From assembly GCF_009745975.1 (NCBI RefSeq), contig NZ_WHOL01000077.1:1-49481 (forward strand): a DNA stretch of 49,481 bases. The letters are read 5' to 3'. The notes under the pieces are model-generated. The model saw only the letters and a program-made list of their open reading frames with translations, did not search any database and was not told where the DNA came from. How positions within the stretch are numbered: position 1 is the stretch's first letter; the number at the start of each line of letters is the position of its first letter. The DNA is from Actinokineospora pegani. GTDB lineage: Bacteria; Actinomycetota; Actinomycetes; Mycobacteriales; Pseudonocardiaceae. Positions 34,142 through 42,349 of the stretch are shown here, piece by piece. Made by a program: the position numbers and the translations under genes.

Positions 34142-35323
34142 TCAGGACACCTCCGGCAGCATCGTGTCCCACACCGCGTCGAGCGGGCCGGGCAGCCGCA
34201 GCTTCCAGCCGTGTGGCGCCACCTGCCAGCCCGGGGCGGGCCGCACGCCCGGCATCCGCTCGAGCAGCACCTCCAGCGCGGTGCGGGCCAAGGCGATGAC
34301 CAAGGGGTGCGCCGGGCACCGGTGCGGCCCGGTGCCGAACCCGAGATGCGTGCGGGTGTCGCGGTGGAGGTCGAACCGGTCGGGCTCGCTGAACACCGCG
34401 TCGTCGCGGTTGGCCGAGGCGATCGCCACCGCCATCATGCTGTCCGCCAAGATCTCCCGTCCGCCCAGCGTCACCGCGCGTGTCGTGCGCCTGTTCAGCA
34501 CACCCACCGGACCACTCCACCGCAGTGCCTCGTACACCGCCGGGCCGAGCAGCGCCCGGTCGGCGCGGACCGCGGCGAGTTGGTCGGGCGCCGACCACAG
34601 CGCCACCAGGGTCCACCCCGCCAGCCAGCCGGGTTCGACCACACTCAGCGCGAGGTGCTTGAGCACCGGCACCACGTCGGCGTCCGGTCTCGGCTGACCG
34701 CGCGGCCGGTTGGTGTGCAGCAGGTGGGAGACCACCGACCTGTCCGGCCCCGCGCGCAGTCGCTCGACCACCTCGGTCACGGCCGCGTCCTCGGCCATCG
34801 CCGCCGCCACGGCCCCGTGCAGCGCCGGGTCGCGCCCGAAGTCGTTGGCCACCTTCGTCAGCAGGTTCCCCCAGCGGCGCAGCGTGTCGGCGCCCGCGCC
34901 GGGGTCGAGCCCGAGCAGCGTGGTCATGGCGGTGGCCGCGACCGGCTCGAAGTAGTCCGCGGCCAAGTCGGCCCGCCCGGAGGGGACGAGCTGGTCGGCG
35001 ACCTTGTACGCCACGGGCCAGGCGACCGAGTCCAGGAACTCGGTCACCCGGTGCGGCGCGAAGTCGGGTTGGAACGCCCCCCGCACGTCCTGGTGGGACC
35101 CGCCCTCCCGCATCAGCAGCGGTGTCCCACCGCACAGGTCGACCATCGGCGACCCCGGCTGGTCCGTGGTGAACCGCTCCGCATCCGTCAGGACGGTGTG
35201 CGCGTCGTGCCAGCCGGTCACCAGCCACTGGCGGGCCTCCGGGACCCAGGTGACCGGCTCCTGCCCACGCAGCCGCGCGTAGACCGGGTAGGGGTCGGTC
35301 TCGAGTTCGGAGATGGTGGGCAC
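34142..35323 (-). CDS. Cytochrome P450 with atypical I-helix
   Basis: A 393-aa soluble bacterial P450. The haem ligand Cys336 is in LGFGTGPHRCPAHPL, the ExxR pair is Glu265-Arg268 in YEALRWSG, and DAVFSEPDRFDLHRD precedes the haem loop as usual. The I-helix at about 225-237 reads ALSVVEPGWLAGW, so the usual A-G-x-D/E-T acid-alcohol pair for oxygen activation is absent. The Gly after the Cys-x is also Ala (CPA). Its GTG lies four bases after the stop of the decarboxylase gene, so the genes are coupled. It may be a peroxide-using or non-monooxygenase P450. Confidence 0.9.
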   Translation of the reverse strand: MPTISELETDPYPVYARLRGQEPVTWVPEARQWLVTGWHDAHTVLTDAERFTTDQPGSPMVDLCGGTPLLMREGGSHQDVRGAFQPDFAPHRVTEFLDSVAWPVAYKVADQLVPSGRADLAADYFEPVAATAMTTLLGLDPGAGADTLRRWGNLLTKVANDFGRDPALHGAVAAAMAEDAAVTEVVERLRAGPDRSVVSHLLHTNRPRGQPRPDADVVPVLKHLALSVVEPGWLAGWTLVALWSAPDQLAAVRADRALLGPAVYEALRWSGPVGVLNRRTTRAVTLGGREILADSMMAVAIASANRDDAVFSEPDRFDLHRDTRTHLGFGTGPHRCPAHPLVIALARTALEVLLERMPGVRPAPGWQVAPHGWKLRLPGPLDAVWDTMLPEVS

Positions 35324-35327
35324 GGCG

Positions 35328-36701
35328 TCAGTCCGCGAACGTGAGCACGGCCGAGGGCTCGGGCAGCGGGAAGGGGTGCACCGTCAGCCGTTCGGTGTGC
35401 TTGGCGAGGCTCTCGAGGAACCTCGCCGCGAGGTCGAGGGTGAACCCCTGCCTGCACACCACGCGGATGACGTCCACGTGCTCCAGGTCGGGCGGCAGGC
35501 TGTAGGCGGGCACGTGCCAGCCGTCGCTCTTGAGCGCCTCGGACAGGTGGTAGACGGTGAAGCCCACCGCCTCCGGGTCGCGCACGCGCAGCGCCACCAC
35601 CGGCAGGTCCTCGCCGTCGCTGATGACCTCGTACGGTCCGATGGCCGTGACGCCCTTCGCGACGTACCGCGCGACCTCCTGGCACCGCTGCGCGATGAGC
35701 TGGTAGCCGGCGAGCCCGTTGCGCAGGAACTGGTAGTACTGCGCGATCACGCCGGAGGCCGGTCGGGAGAAGTTCAGGGTGAACGTGGGGTGGTGGCCGC
35801 CGAGCACGTTGCAGTCGAAGATGAGCGACTTCGGCAGGTGCTCCGGATCGCGCCACAGGCACCAACCGGCGCCCGGGTAGACCAGGCCGAACTTGTGCCC
35901 GGACGCGTTGATCGACACCACCCGCGGCAGCGCGAAGTCCCAGGCGACGTCCATGTCGAGGAACGGCGCGACGAACCCGCCGCTGGCCGCGTCGACGTGC
36001 AGCGGCACGTCGACACCCCGGTCGGCCGCCACGCCGTCGAGCGCGGCCGCGATCTCCGCGACCGGGTCGTAGCGCCCGTCCTGGGTGCTGCCCAGCACCG
36101 CGACGACACCGATCGTGTTCTCGTCGACCGCCGCCGCGGCCAGTGCCGGGTCCAGGGTGGTGCGGCCCTCCGCGAGCGGCACCATCCGCGCTTCCACATC
36201 CCAGTAGTTGCAGAACTTCGGCCAGCAGACGTGCACGTGGGTCCCGAAGACCATGTTGGGCCTGCCGGTGCCCCCGCCCTCCCGCCACCGGCGCAGCATG
36301 GCCAGCCCGGCGAGCATGGACGCCTCCGAGCTGCCGCTCGTGGAACACCCGATGAACCGACCGTCGTCCTCGTGCCACAGGTCGGCGAGCGCGTTGACGC
36401 ACTCCTGCTCGATGTGGGAGCTCGCCGGGTACTCCTCGCGGTTCATGATGTTGATCGAGGCGGTCTCTGCGTAGATCCGCTCCAACTCGGGCTCCGCCGC
36501 CGTCGTGCAGAACGTGGCGAGGTTGAGCGCCGCCCGCCCGTCGAGCAACAGCCGGGACCGCACGATGCCCTCCGCGACGTTCGCGGGCATCGGGTCCTCC
36601 GGGATCCGTCCCTTCGGGACGGTGTCCTCGTCGATGCGCTGTGCGAACACGGGGGCTACCTGCAAGTCTTGATCGTCGGTGATCACGCGCTGCAAACTCA
36701 T
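35328..36701 (-). CDS. PLP-dependent decarboxylase, glutamate decarboxylase-like
   Basis: A 457-aa group II decarboxylase closest to glutamate decarboxylases. Landmarks: the N-terminal ATFCTTAAEPELERI and NIMNREEYPASSHIE, the FIGCSTSGSSEA loop, HVHVCWPKFCNYWDVE (the Gad-type C-W-x-K-F-x-x-Y-W-D-V-E), Asp237 in HVDAASGGFV and PLP-binding Lys270 in INASGHKFGLVYPG. Length is normal. ATG 36701 has AAGGA five bases upstream. It is the first gene of a two-gene unit with the P450. Glutamate is the probable substrate by family, with GABA and CO2 the products, but with a P450 partner a different amino acid is possible. Confidence 0.93.
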   Translation of the reverse strand: MSLQRVITDDQDLQVAPVFAQRIDEDTVPKGRIPEDPMPANVAEGIVRSRLLLDGRAALNLATFCTTAAEPELERIYAETASINIMNREEYPASSHIEQECVNALADLWHEDDGRFIGCSTSGSSEASMLAGLAMLRRWREGGGTGRPNMVFGTHVHVCWPKFCNYWDVEARMVPLAEGRTTLDPALAAAAVDENTIGVVAVLGSTQDGRYDPVAEIAAALDGVAADRGVDVPLHVDAASGGFVAPFLDMDVAWDFALPRVVSINASGHKFGLVYPGAGWCLWRDPEHLPKSLIFDCNVLGGHHPTFTLNFSRPASGVIAQYYQFLRNGLAGYQLIAQRCQEVARYVAKGVTAIGPYEVISDGEDLPVVALRVRDPEAVGFTVYHLSEALKSDGWHVPAYSLPPDLEHVDVIRVVCRQGFTLDLAARFLESLAKHTERLTVHPFPLPEPSAVLTFAD

Positions 36702-37852
36702 GGCCGTCCTTAGAGTTCTGCGACAGTTCCGGTGGATGGTGTGAACCAGGCGGGTGCTCGGCGCGTTTGACCGTGGCCGAGCAGCCCTGGTGGGCGTCCG
36801 TGCTCCGCGCTCGCTGAACTCCTCCGCGAAGGAGGAGGGAGTATTGTCGGCTGACATCGATGCGCTGAGACTTGTCACCGATGCGTGAGGTCGGCGGTCC
36901 GGTCGTGGTGCCGTTCTTCGTCTTCCAGCATCCTGGCAGGTCAGGCGTGGGCAAGGGAACATCGCCGACCGCGCACAACCTGGGTGGGTGGCGTAGGGCC
37001 TCAGATGGCTGACGACGCTCTCACTTGGTGTTCACGCGATCGGCGCACCACGGCCCCAGAACTCCCTGACGAGCTACTCCGGACTGGCGGCCATCACCGA
37101 GAGCAGCCGTGTGACGTGCGCTCGGAACTCTCCGGACATGGACCGGGTCAATCATCCCGTCATCCGATTTCCCCGCACACGACGTGGCGTGGTCGATTCG
37201 AGCCCCGTGAAGTGCGCGGATGCGGCTCGGTGCGCCCCGGCGAGAGCGCAGGGGGTTGAACGGCGCTCGATGTGGGCACCTGGGTCGGTGTAAGAGCGGG
37301 TTGAGAACGCGAATCGCTAACGTCGGCGCTGTGGATCGCGATGGGGGGTGGACCGGGGGTTGGCGCGGGAAGCGTTCGGGAGCGCCCCACCGCCCAGTCG
37401 CGCCGCCGCGCCGCACCCGGTGTTTATGCTGCTCTTTGCCGTGCCGCTTGGGGAAAGTGGCGGACAGGCCGAACAGGGGTAGACCTGTTAATGCGTGACT
37501 GCGGCACCTGTTGTTCATTTTGATCGGGAAGAGTTCGTTATGAGTAAAACTCAGCATGTCTTTCGCGACTGCTCAAACAGGTCGTGACCTGGGCAAATAA
37601 GCCAGGAGGGGGGTGTCCAGGCGCTGTACGCGCGGATGCGCGCGTATTAAGAGAGCGGAAATACGACAACAAGTCGTGGCTTTCTGCGAAGACTTTCAGT
37701 AATGGGCGTTACTCCATTCCGGTGATGGCTATGTCCGGTTGGGCAGTCCTCTGGGCCCGCTGATACCCTTTGGTTGATCTTCCGGTATTGACAACAAGGG
37801 ATCTTGCGTGTTGTCGGCGGGGAACCCAAGAAAAATAGGGGGCAATCATAGG
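36702..37852. other. Long intergenic region with AT-rich segment upstream of SARP gene
   Basis: About 1.15 kb without a convincing gene. It holds a short hairpin CTCCTCC/GGAGGAG (36820-36838), the upstream region of the decarboxylase gene, and from about 37480 onward a markedly AT-richer stretch (for example AAATAAGCCAGG and AATGGGCGTTACTCC). A TTGACA at 37788-37793 lies 60 bases before the SARP start, but no good -10 box follows at 17 bases. A CCTGG/CCAGG hairpin is at about 37588-37606. Confidence 0.5.
37540..37587 (+). CDS. Possible 15-residue peptide ORF
   Basis: ATG with GGAAGAG six bases upstream encodes MSKTQHVFRDCSNRS and stops. It lies in the AT-rich segment upstream of the SARP gene. 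It could be a leader peptide or chance; there is one Cys and no recognisable family. Codon use is not that of the flanking genes. Confidence 0.15.
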   Translation: MSKTQHVFRDCSNRS

Positions 37853-39940
37853 ATGTTCTTCCAACTTCTTGGTTCGCTGGAAGCCGCTTTCGGTGGCGCG
37901 GCGGTCAATGTCGGGCGCAACCGGCAGCGCATCGTCCTCGTCCTGCTGCTGTCCGCGCCCGGACGGACGGTCTCGATACCGGAGTTCGTCGAGGCCCTGT
38001 GGGGTGGCCGCCCGCCGAAGACCGCCGCCGAGCAGGTGCAGACCTGTGTCTGGCGGTTGCGCCGGTCCTTCTCCGTCGCCGGGGCCCCCGACCTGATCGA
38101 GACCACCGCCGCCGGGTACAGCCTGCGCGTCGACCAGGAGGCGATCGACACCCACCAGTTCACCCAGGGGGTCGAGGAGGCCCGCGCGCTGGCCGCGGGC
38201 GGGGACAAGTCCATGGCCGCCAAGCGGTTCCGCTGCGCGCTCGCCCTGTTCCGCGGTCCGGTGCTGGCCGAGGTGGACAGTCCCGTCGTGCAGGCCATGG
38301 CCGCGCAGTGGGAGGAGCGCAGGCTGGCCGTGCTGGAGGAGTGCGTCGCGCTGGAGATGGAGTGCGGTCGCGCCCGCGAGCTGATCGACGAGTTGACGGC
38401 GCTGGTCGAGCAACATCCGTTACGCGAGGGTTTACGGGCCAAGCTGATGCACGCGCTCTACAGTGCCGATCGCCGAGCCGAGGCGTTGGACGTCTACGCC
38501 CGCGGCCGCACCCGGCTGATCGATGAACTCGGCCTGGAACCGGGCCGTGCGCTCAGCCAGATGCAGCAGCGCATCCTGGCGGGGGAGCCCGCGGCCGTCG
38601 AGCCCGCGGCGCGCGCGATCCCGGTCCCGGCGCAGCTCATCTCCACCGTGCCGGACTTCGTGGACCGCCCCGAGTACGCCGACCCCATCCGGGCCGCGCT
38701 CACCGGTCGCCACCAGGTCGCGCCCCGGGTGTGCGGTGTGCACGGCAACTTCGGCGCGGGCAAGTCCGTGCTCGCGGTGTACGTCGCGCACCAGTTGCGC
38801 GGGGAGTTCCCGGACGGACAGCTCTACGTCGACCTGCGCGGGTCCCGCTCCGACACCGTCGCGGTGCCGGAGGTGCTGGCCCGCTTCCTGCGCGCCCTCG
38901 GCGTGTCCGACTCCGCCATCCCCGCGGACCAGGCCGAGCGCTCCGGGCTGTTCCGCAGCCTCATCGACGGCAAGCGCGTCCTGATCCTGCTCGACGACGT
39001 GCCCACCTCGGACTGGGTCTGCCCGGTGATGCCCGCGCACCCCGAGGCCGCGCTGCTGATGACCAGCCGCTGCCACATGTCCGACGTGCCGGGGACGGTG
39101 CCGGTCGAGGTGGGGGTGCTGACCGTCGAGCAGTCCGTGCGGCTGTTGTCCAACGTGGTCGGCGCGGGGCGGGTCGCCGCCGAGCCGGACGCCGTCCACC
39201 GCCTGGTCAGCGCCACCGGCAGGCTGCCGTTGTCGGTGCGCGCCGCCGCCGCGCGGCTGGCCGCCCGCCCGCACCTGGGGGTCGAGGACCTCGCGGGGCG
39301 GCTCAACGACCCCTACCGGCGGCTCGACGAGCTCTCGCACGGGAACCTGGACATGCGGTCCTACCTGGAGCCGAGCGCGGACGCCTTGTCCGAGCAGGCG
39401 CGGCGGGCGTGGATCGCGGTGGGGTTGCTACAGGTCCCCGATTTCGGCGCCTGGGTGGCGGCCGCCGCGACGAACACGCCCATCCCGGCCGTGGAGACGG
39501 TGCTGGAACACCTGGTGGACCGCGGCCTGCTGCACGCGGCGGGCGACGACCACATGGGCGTCATGCGCTACCGGATGCACCGGCTCGGTGGTCTCTACGC
39601 CCGTGAGCGGGCACTGGGGGAGATGACCGCGGCCGAGCGCGCTGAACTGCTCGACCGGACCGCGGACTGCTGGCTCGGCCTGGCCCAGCGCGCCGAGCAA
39701 CTGCTCAGCGGGGTCCCGGAGGACTCCGAGCTGTTGGAGTGCCCGAACGGCGCCTGCCAGCAGATGATCGACATGGTCAAGTCCGACCCCGGCGGCTGGC
39801 TGCTGCTGGAGGCCGAGGGACTGCGCTTCGCCGCCCGGCACCGCGACCGCGCGACCGGGGTGCGGGTGCCCGCCGCGGGCCTGGACCGGTGGGACTTCAG
39901 CACCGACGTCACCGAGTTGACCTCCCCGCAGGCGCGATGA
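37853..39940 (+). CDS. AfsR/SARP-type pathway regulator with NB-ARC ATPase
   Basis: A 695-aa Streptomyces antibiotic regulatory protein of the large AfsR-like type. Domains: winged-helix OmpR-like DNA binding (about residues 1-95; RTVSIPEFVEALWGG, AGYSLRVD), bacterial transcriptional activation domain (about 98-243), then an NB-ARC ATPase with P-loop GVHGNFGAGKS (295-305) and ILILLDDV near 350, and a helical C-terminus. There is no TPR array of full AfsR length. Start chosen at ATG 37853 (GGGGGCA upstream) rather than a TTG 45 bases earlier. Such proteins usually activate an adjacent metabolite cluster, here the genes to the right. Confidence 0.93.
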   Translation: MFFQLLGSLEAAFGGAAVNVGRNRQRIVLVLLLSAPGRTVSIPEFVEALWGGRPPKTAAEQVQTCVWRLRRSFSVAGAPDLIETTAAGYSLRVDQEAIDTHQFTQGVEEARALAAGGDKSMAAKRFRCALALFRGPVLAEVDSPVVQAMAAQWEERRLAVLEECVALEMECGRARELIDELTALVEQHPLREGLRAKLMHALYSADRRAEALDVYARGRTRLIDELGLEPGRALSQMQQRILAGEPAAVEPAARAIPVPAQLISTVPDFVDRPEYADPIRAALTGRHQVAPRVCGVHGNFGAGKSVLAVYVAHQLRGEFPDGQLYVDLRGSRSDTVAVPEVLARFLRALGVSDSAIPADQAERSGLFRSLIDGKRVLILLDDVPTSDWVCPVMPAHPEAALLMTSRCHMSDVPGTVPVEVGVLTVEQSVRLLSNVVGAGRVAAEPDAVHRLVSATGRLPLSVRAAAARLAARPHLGVEDLAGRLNDPYRRLDELSHGNLDMRSYLEPSADALSEQARRAWIAVGLLQVPDFGAWVAAAATNTPIPAVETVLEHLVDRGLLHAAGDDHMGVMRYRMHRLGGLYARERALGEMTAAERAELLDRTADCWLGLAQRAEQLLSGVPEDSELLECPNGACQQMIDMVKSDPGGWLLLEAEGLRFAARHRDRATGVRVPAAGLDRWDFSTDVTELTSPQAR

Positions 39941-39956
39941 GCGCGGCGCTCGCCGA

Positions 39957-40442
39957 TCAGGGCCCCGGTGTGGCGAAGCTGTCCGAACAGGTGCCGGGGT
40001 CGGCGGACCACCCGTTGGCGCCGATGACGTGCTCCAGGCCGCCCGCCATCCGGACCAGGTCGGTGTCGGGCAGGTGGTCGCCGAACACCGCGGCCACCGC
40101 GGCCTGGTACACCGGGCGCGAGGTGGCGAGCGCTTGGTGGCCGCGCGGGGTCAGCTCGGCCCAGGTGGCCCGGCGGTCGGTCGGGCGCAGGGTGCGCACG
40201 ACCCAGCCGTTGTGCTCCTCCAGCTTGGCGACCAGCCGGGTGGTGCCGCTCTTGGAGAACACCATGGCCTTGGCCAGTTCGCCCATCCGGGCGGTGCCGC
40301 CGTGCGCGTCCAGGGTGGCCAGCAGCTCGTGCTCGGCCAGCGACATGCCGCTCTCGGTGCGCAAGGCGGCGTCGAGTCGGGTGTTGGCCATGGCGGTGAA
40401 CCGGTAGACCGCGCCCCACGCCTGCTCCTGAGCGTTCGTCAT
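39957..40442 (-). CDS. MarR-family regulator
   Basis: A 161-aa winged-helix repressor of the MarR family, often released by phenolic or quinone compounds or by oxidation. The wHTH is visible: SLAEHELLATLDAHGGTARM with GELAKAMVFSKSGTTRLVAK and the wing WVVRTLRPTDRRATWAELTPRG. Two Cys-free dimerisation ends flank it. One Cys (PGTCSDS) near the C-terminus could be a redox switch. It is divergent from wrbA; the shared region contains a palindrome over the wrbA promoter. It converges with the SARP gene with 16 bases between. Confidence 0.92.
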   Translation of the reverse strand: MTNAQEQAWGAVYRFTAMANTRLDAALRTESGMSLAEHELLATLDAHGGTARMGELAKAMVFSKSGTTRLVAKLEEHNGWVVRTLRPTDRRATWAELTPRGHQALATSRPVYQAAVAAVFGDHLPDTDLVRMAGGLEHVIGANGWSADPGTCSDSFATPGP

Positions 40443-40465
40443 CCCTGAAGTCTAGCTCGCAACAG

Positions 40466-40510
40466 TTGACATGAGAATAGTCCTCCACGTACTGTTCGTA
40501 CAACAACAGT
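40466..40510 (+). promoter_or_regulatory. wrbA promoter with overlapping candidate MarR operator
   Basis: TTGACA (40466-40471), 18-base spacer and TACTGT (40490-40495) form a good sigma-70-type promoter. An inverted repeat ACTGTT/AACAGT with 8-base spacer (40491-40510) overlaps the -10 box, a position suited to repression. AACAGTT occurs again at 40461-40467, next to the -35 box. The MarR gene reads away on the other side. Confidence 0.65.
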
Positions 40511-40538
40511 TCGAAAACAAATCATTGAGAGGTGAACG

Positions 40539-41153
40539 ATGGCTGCTCGGATTGCGGTGATCTACTACTCGTCCACGGGCACGATCCACCGACTGGCCGA
40601 GGGGATCGTCCGCGGCGCGGAGGCCGCGGGGGCCGAGGTCCGGCTCCGCCGCGCCGCCGAGCTGGTGCCCGACGACCAGGTCGACAAGAACCCCGAGTGG
40701 CGGGCGCACCTGGACGCCACCGCCGACATCCCGGTCGCCACCCCGGACGACCTGCGCTGGGCCGACGGCTTCGCCTTCGGCACGCCCACCCGCTTCGGCA
40801 ACGTGTCCTCGCAGCTCAAGCAGTTCCTGGACTCCACGTCGGGGCTGTGGAACGAGGGCGTCATGGTGGGCAAGGCCGCGACCGGCTTCACCAGCAGCTA
40901 CGAACTGCACGGCGGGCAGGAGACCACGCTGGTGGCCCTCTACAACGTCATGCACCACTGGGGTTCGATCATCGTCCCCACCGGCTACGCCGACTACGAC
41001 ATCATCCACGCCGCCGGTGGCAACCCGTACGGCATCAGCGCCACCCACACCGACGAGGACCTGCGCAAGCACGTCCAGGCCGCCGCCGAGTTCCACGGCG
41101 GCAGGTTCGCCCGCGTCGCAGAGGCGCTCAAGGCCGTCCGGCCCGGGGCCTGA
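40539..41153 (+). CDS. wrbA: WrbA-type NAD(P)H:quinone oxidoreductase
   Basis: A 204-aa flavodoxin-like protein that reduces quinones by two electrons, preventing semiquinone radicals. The FMN phosphate loop is YYSSTGTIHRLAEGI (9-23); the WrbA-specific FGTPTRFGNVSSQLKQFLD and ATGFTSSYELHGGQETTL are both present. It sits divergent to the MarR gene and ends at a strong terminator, so it is a single-gene operon. AGAGG is six bases upstream of the ATG. With a hydroquinone-reductase-like gene 8 kb away it suggests the region handles quinones. Confidence 0.92.
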   Translation: MAARIAVIYYSSTGTIHRLAEGIVRGAEAAGAEVRLRRAAELVPDDQVDKNPEWRAHLDATADIPVATPDDLRWADGFAFGTPTRFGNVSSQLKQFLDSTSGLWNEGVMVGKAATGFTSSYELHGGQETTLVALYNVMHHWGSIIVPTGYADYDIIHAAGGNPYGISATHTDEDLRKHVQAAAEFHGGRFARVAEALKAVRPGA

Positions 41154-41190
41154 GCGGTACCGCACCTCACGCAGCACAACCGAAAACCCA

Positions 41191-41226
41191 CGTCACGGCC
41201 GCCGGGCTCGCCCGGCGGCCGTGACG
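41191..41226 (+). terminator. Strong terminator after wrbA
   Basis: A perfect 16-bp stem (41191-41206 and 41211-41226) closes on a CTCG loop and is followed by CGTTTGCG. It separates the wrbA unit from the flavin reductase operon. Confidence 0.85.
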
Positions 41227-41358
41227 CGTTTGCGGGCGATCAGGCGGGGGAGAGGCTGCGGAGAGTGGGGCGAGAGGACGCGCTCATAGCGTGGGTGGCG
41301 AGGTGATCGCGAGTCCGTGAGGGCCGTGCGCGGCCCCCTACCGGCAGAGGCGGTGTCC

Positions 41359-41880
41359 ATGTCAGACCGAAATGAACCCCAGGACGTGCGGGAGGACGAC
41401 TTCCGTGCGCTCATGGCGGGGTTCCCGACCGGCGTGTCCGTGGTGACCGCCCTGTCCGACGACGGGGCGCCGTGGGGGATGACCTGCTCCTCGGTGTGCA
41501 GCGTGACCGTCGAACCGCCGACGCTGCTGGTGTGCCTGCGCACCGCCAGTCCGACCCTGGCCGCGGTCCTCGACCGCGCGACCTTCGCGGTCAACCTGCT
41601 CGAACACGACGCGCGGCGCACCGCGGAGCTTTTCGCCTCCGGTGACCCGTTCCGGTTCGACCGGGTCGAGTGGACGGTCGACGAGGAGGCCCGCGGCCCG
41701 CACCTGCGCTCGGCGGCGCACTCCGTGGCCGACTGCGCGGTGGTCCGCTCCGAGACCGTGGGCGACCACACGGTCGTCATGGGCACCGTCGAACGTGTGC
41801 TGCGCCGGGGAGTCCGGCGCCCCCTGCTCTACGGGCTGCGGTCCTACTCGGCCTGGCCCGAGCCCGCCGTCACCGCCTGA
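41359..41880 (+). CDS. Flavin reductase (FMN-dependent, monooxygenase component)
   Basis: A 173-aa HpaC/flavin-reductase-like protein, supplying reduced FMN or FAD to a separate oxygenase. Family pattern: FRALMAGFPTGVSVVTAL, GMTCSSVCSVTVEPPTLLVC and FAVNLLEHDARRTAELFASG, and a final LYGLRSYSAW. ATG at 41359 has AGAGG eight bases upstream. It is the first gene of the run of tailoring genes; the DszC-like monooxygenase two genes later is the obvious user of its reduced flavin, giving a two-component flavin monooxygenase. Confidence 0.92.
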   Translation: MSDRNEPQDVREDDFRALMAGFPTGVSVVTALSDDGAPWGMTCSSVCSVTVEPPTLLVCLRTASPTLAAVLDRATFAVNLLEHDARRTAELFASGDPFRFDRVEWTVDEEARGPHLRSAAHSVADCAVVRSETVGDHTVVMGTVERVLRRGVRRPLLYGLRSYSAWPEPAVTA

Positions 41881-41896
41881 CAACGAGAGGAAACCC

Positions 41897-42304
41897 ATGG
41901 CCCCCTCAACCGACACCTTCGCGCCGGTCGCCGACCCGCACGAGCACACCGCCAACTTCGCCCGCGCGTTCAACTCCGGCGACCCGGACGCCGTCGTGGC
42001 CACAATGGACCCGAAGGCGGTCTTCGTCCGCGGCCCCGGCGACGGGGTCACCGGGGCCGACGCCCGGCAGGCGGTGGCCGACTTCCTGGCCCTGGGCCTG
42101 CCCATGGACATCCAGGACCGGCACGTCTACGTCGCCGACGACACCGCGCTGATCATCGCCGACTGGCGGGTGGAGGGCGAGGCGCCCGACGGCTCGCACC
42201 TGTGCCTGACCGGCTCCAGCACCGACGTCCTGCGCCGCGGCGCGGACGGCCTCTGGCGCTCGGTCATCGACAACCCGCACGGCACCACCACGCCGCAAGC
42301 CTGA
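41897..42304 (+). CDS. SnoaL-like/NTF2-fold protein
   Basis: A 135-aa protein of the NTF2-like fold used by SnoaL-type cyclases and by isomerases and small hydroxylases. Recognised by ANFARAFNSGDPDAVVATMD, PKAVFVRGPGDGVTGADARQ, VADFLALG and the C-terminal DGLWRSVIDNPHG. It begins 16 bases after the flavin reductase gene and precedes the DszC-like gene. The catalytic Asp of SnoaL cannot be placed with certainty, so cyclase function is an inference; it may simply be a ligand-binding helper. Confidence 0.8.
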   Translation: MAPSTDTFAPVADPHEHTANFARAFNSGDPDAVVATMDPKAVFVRGPGDGVTGADARQAVADFLALGLPMDIQDRHVYVADDTALIIADWRVEGEAPDGSHLCLTGSSTDVLRRGADGLWRSVIDNPHGTTTPQA

Positions 42305-42349
42305 CCCGCCGCCGGGCCCGCCGTCCACGCCCGACAGAAGGAGATGATC

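Noticed and set aside
31842..35228. Minus-strand open frame of 1128 codons
   Set aside because: It is antisense to the ABC-F gene and runs out of frame through the P450 gene, both of which have clear family motifs. The translation is Ala/Arg/Gly-rich with no domain, a usual artefact at this GC content.
36702..36962. N-terminal extension of the decarboxylase by about 87 codons
   Set aside because: The extension is Arg/Thr-rich and not Gad-like, while the ATG at 36701 has AAGGA at the right distance.
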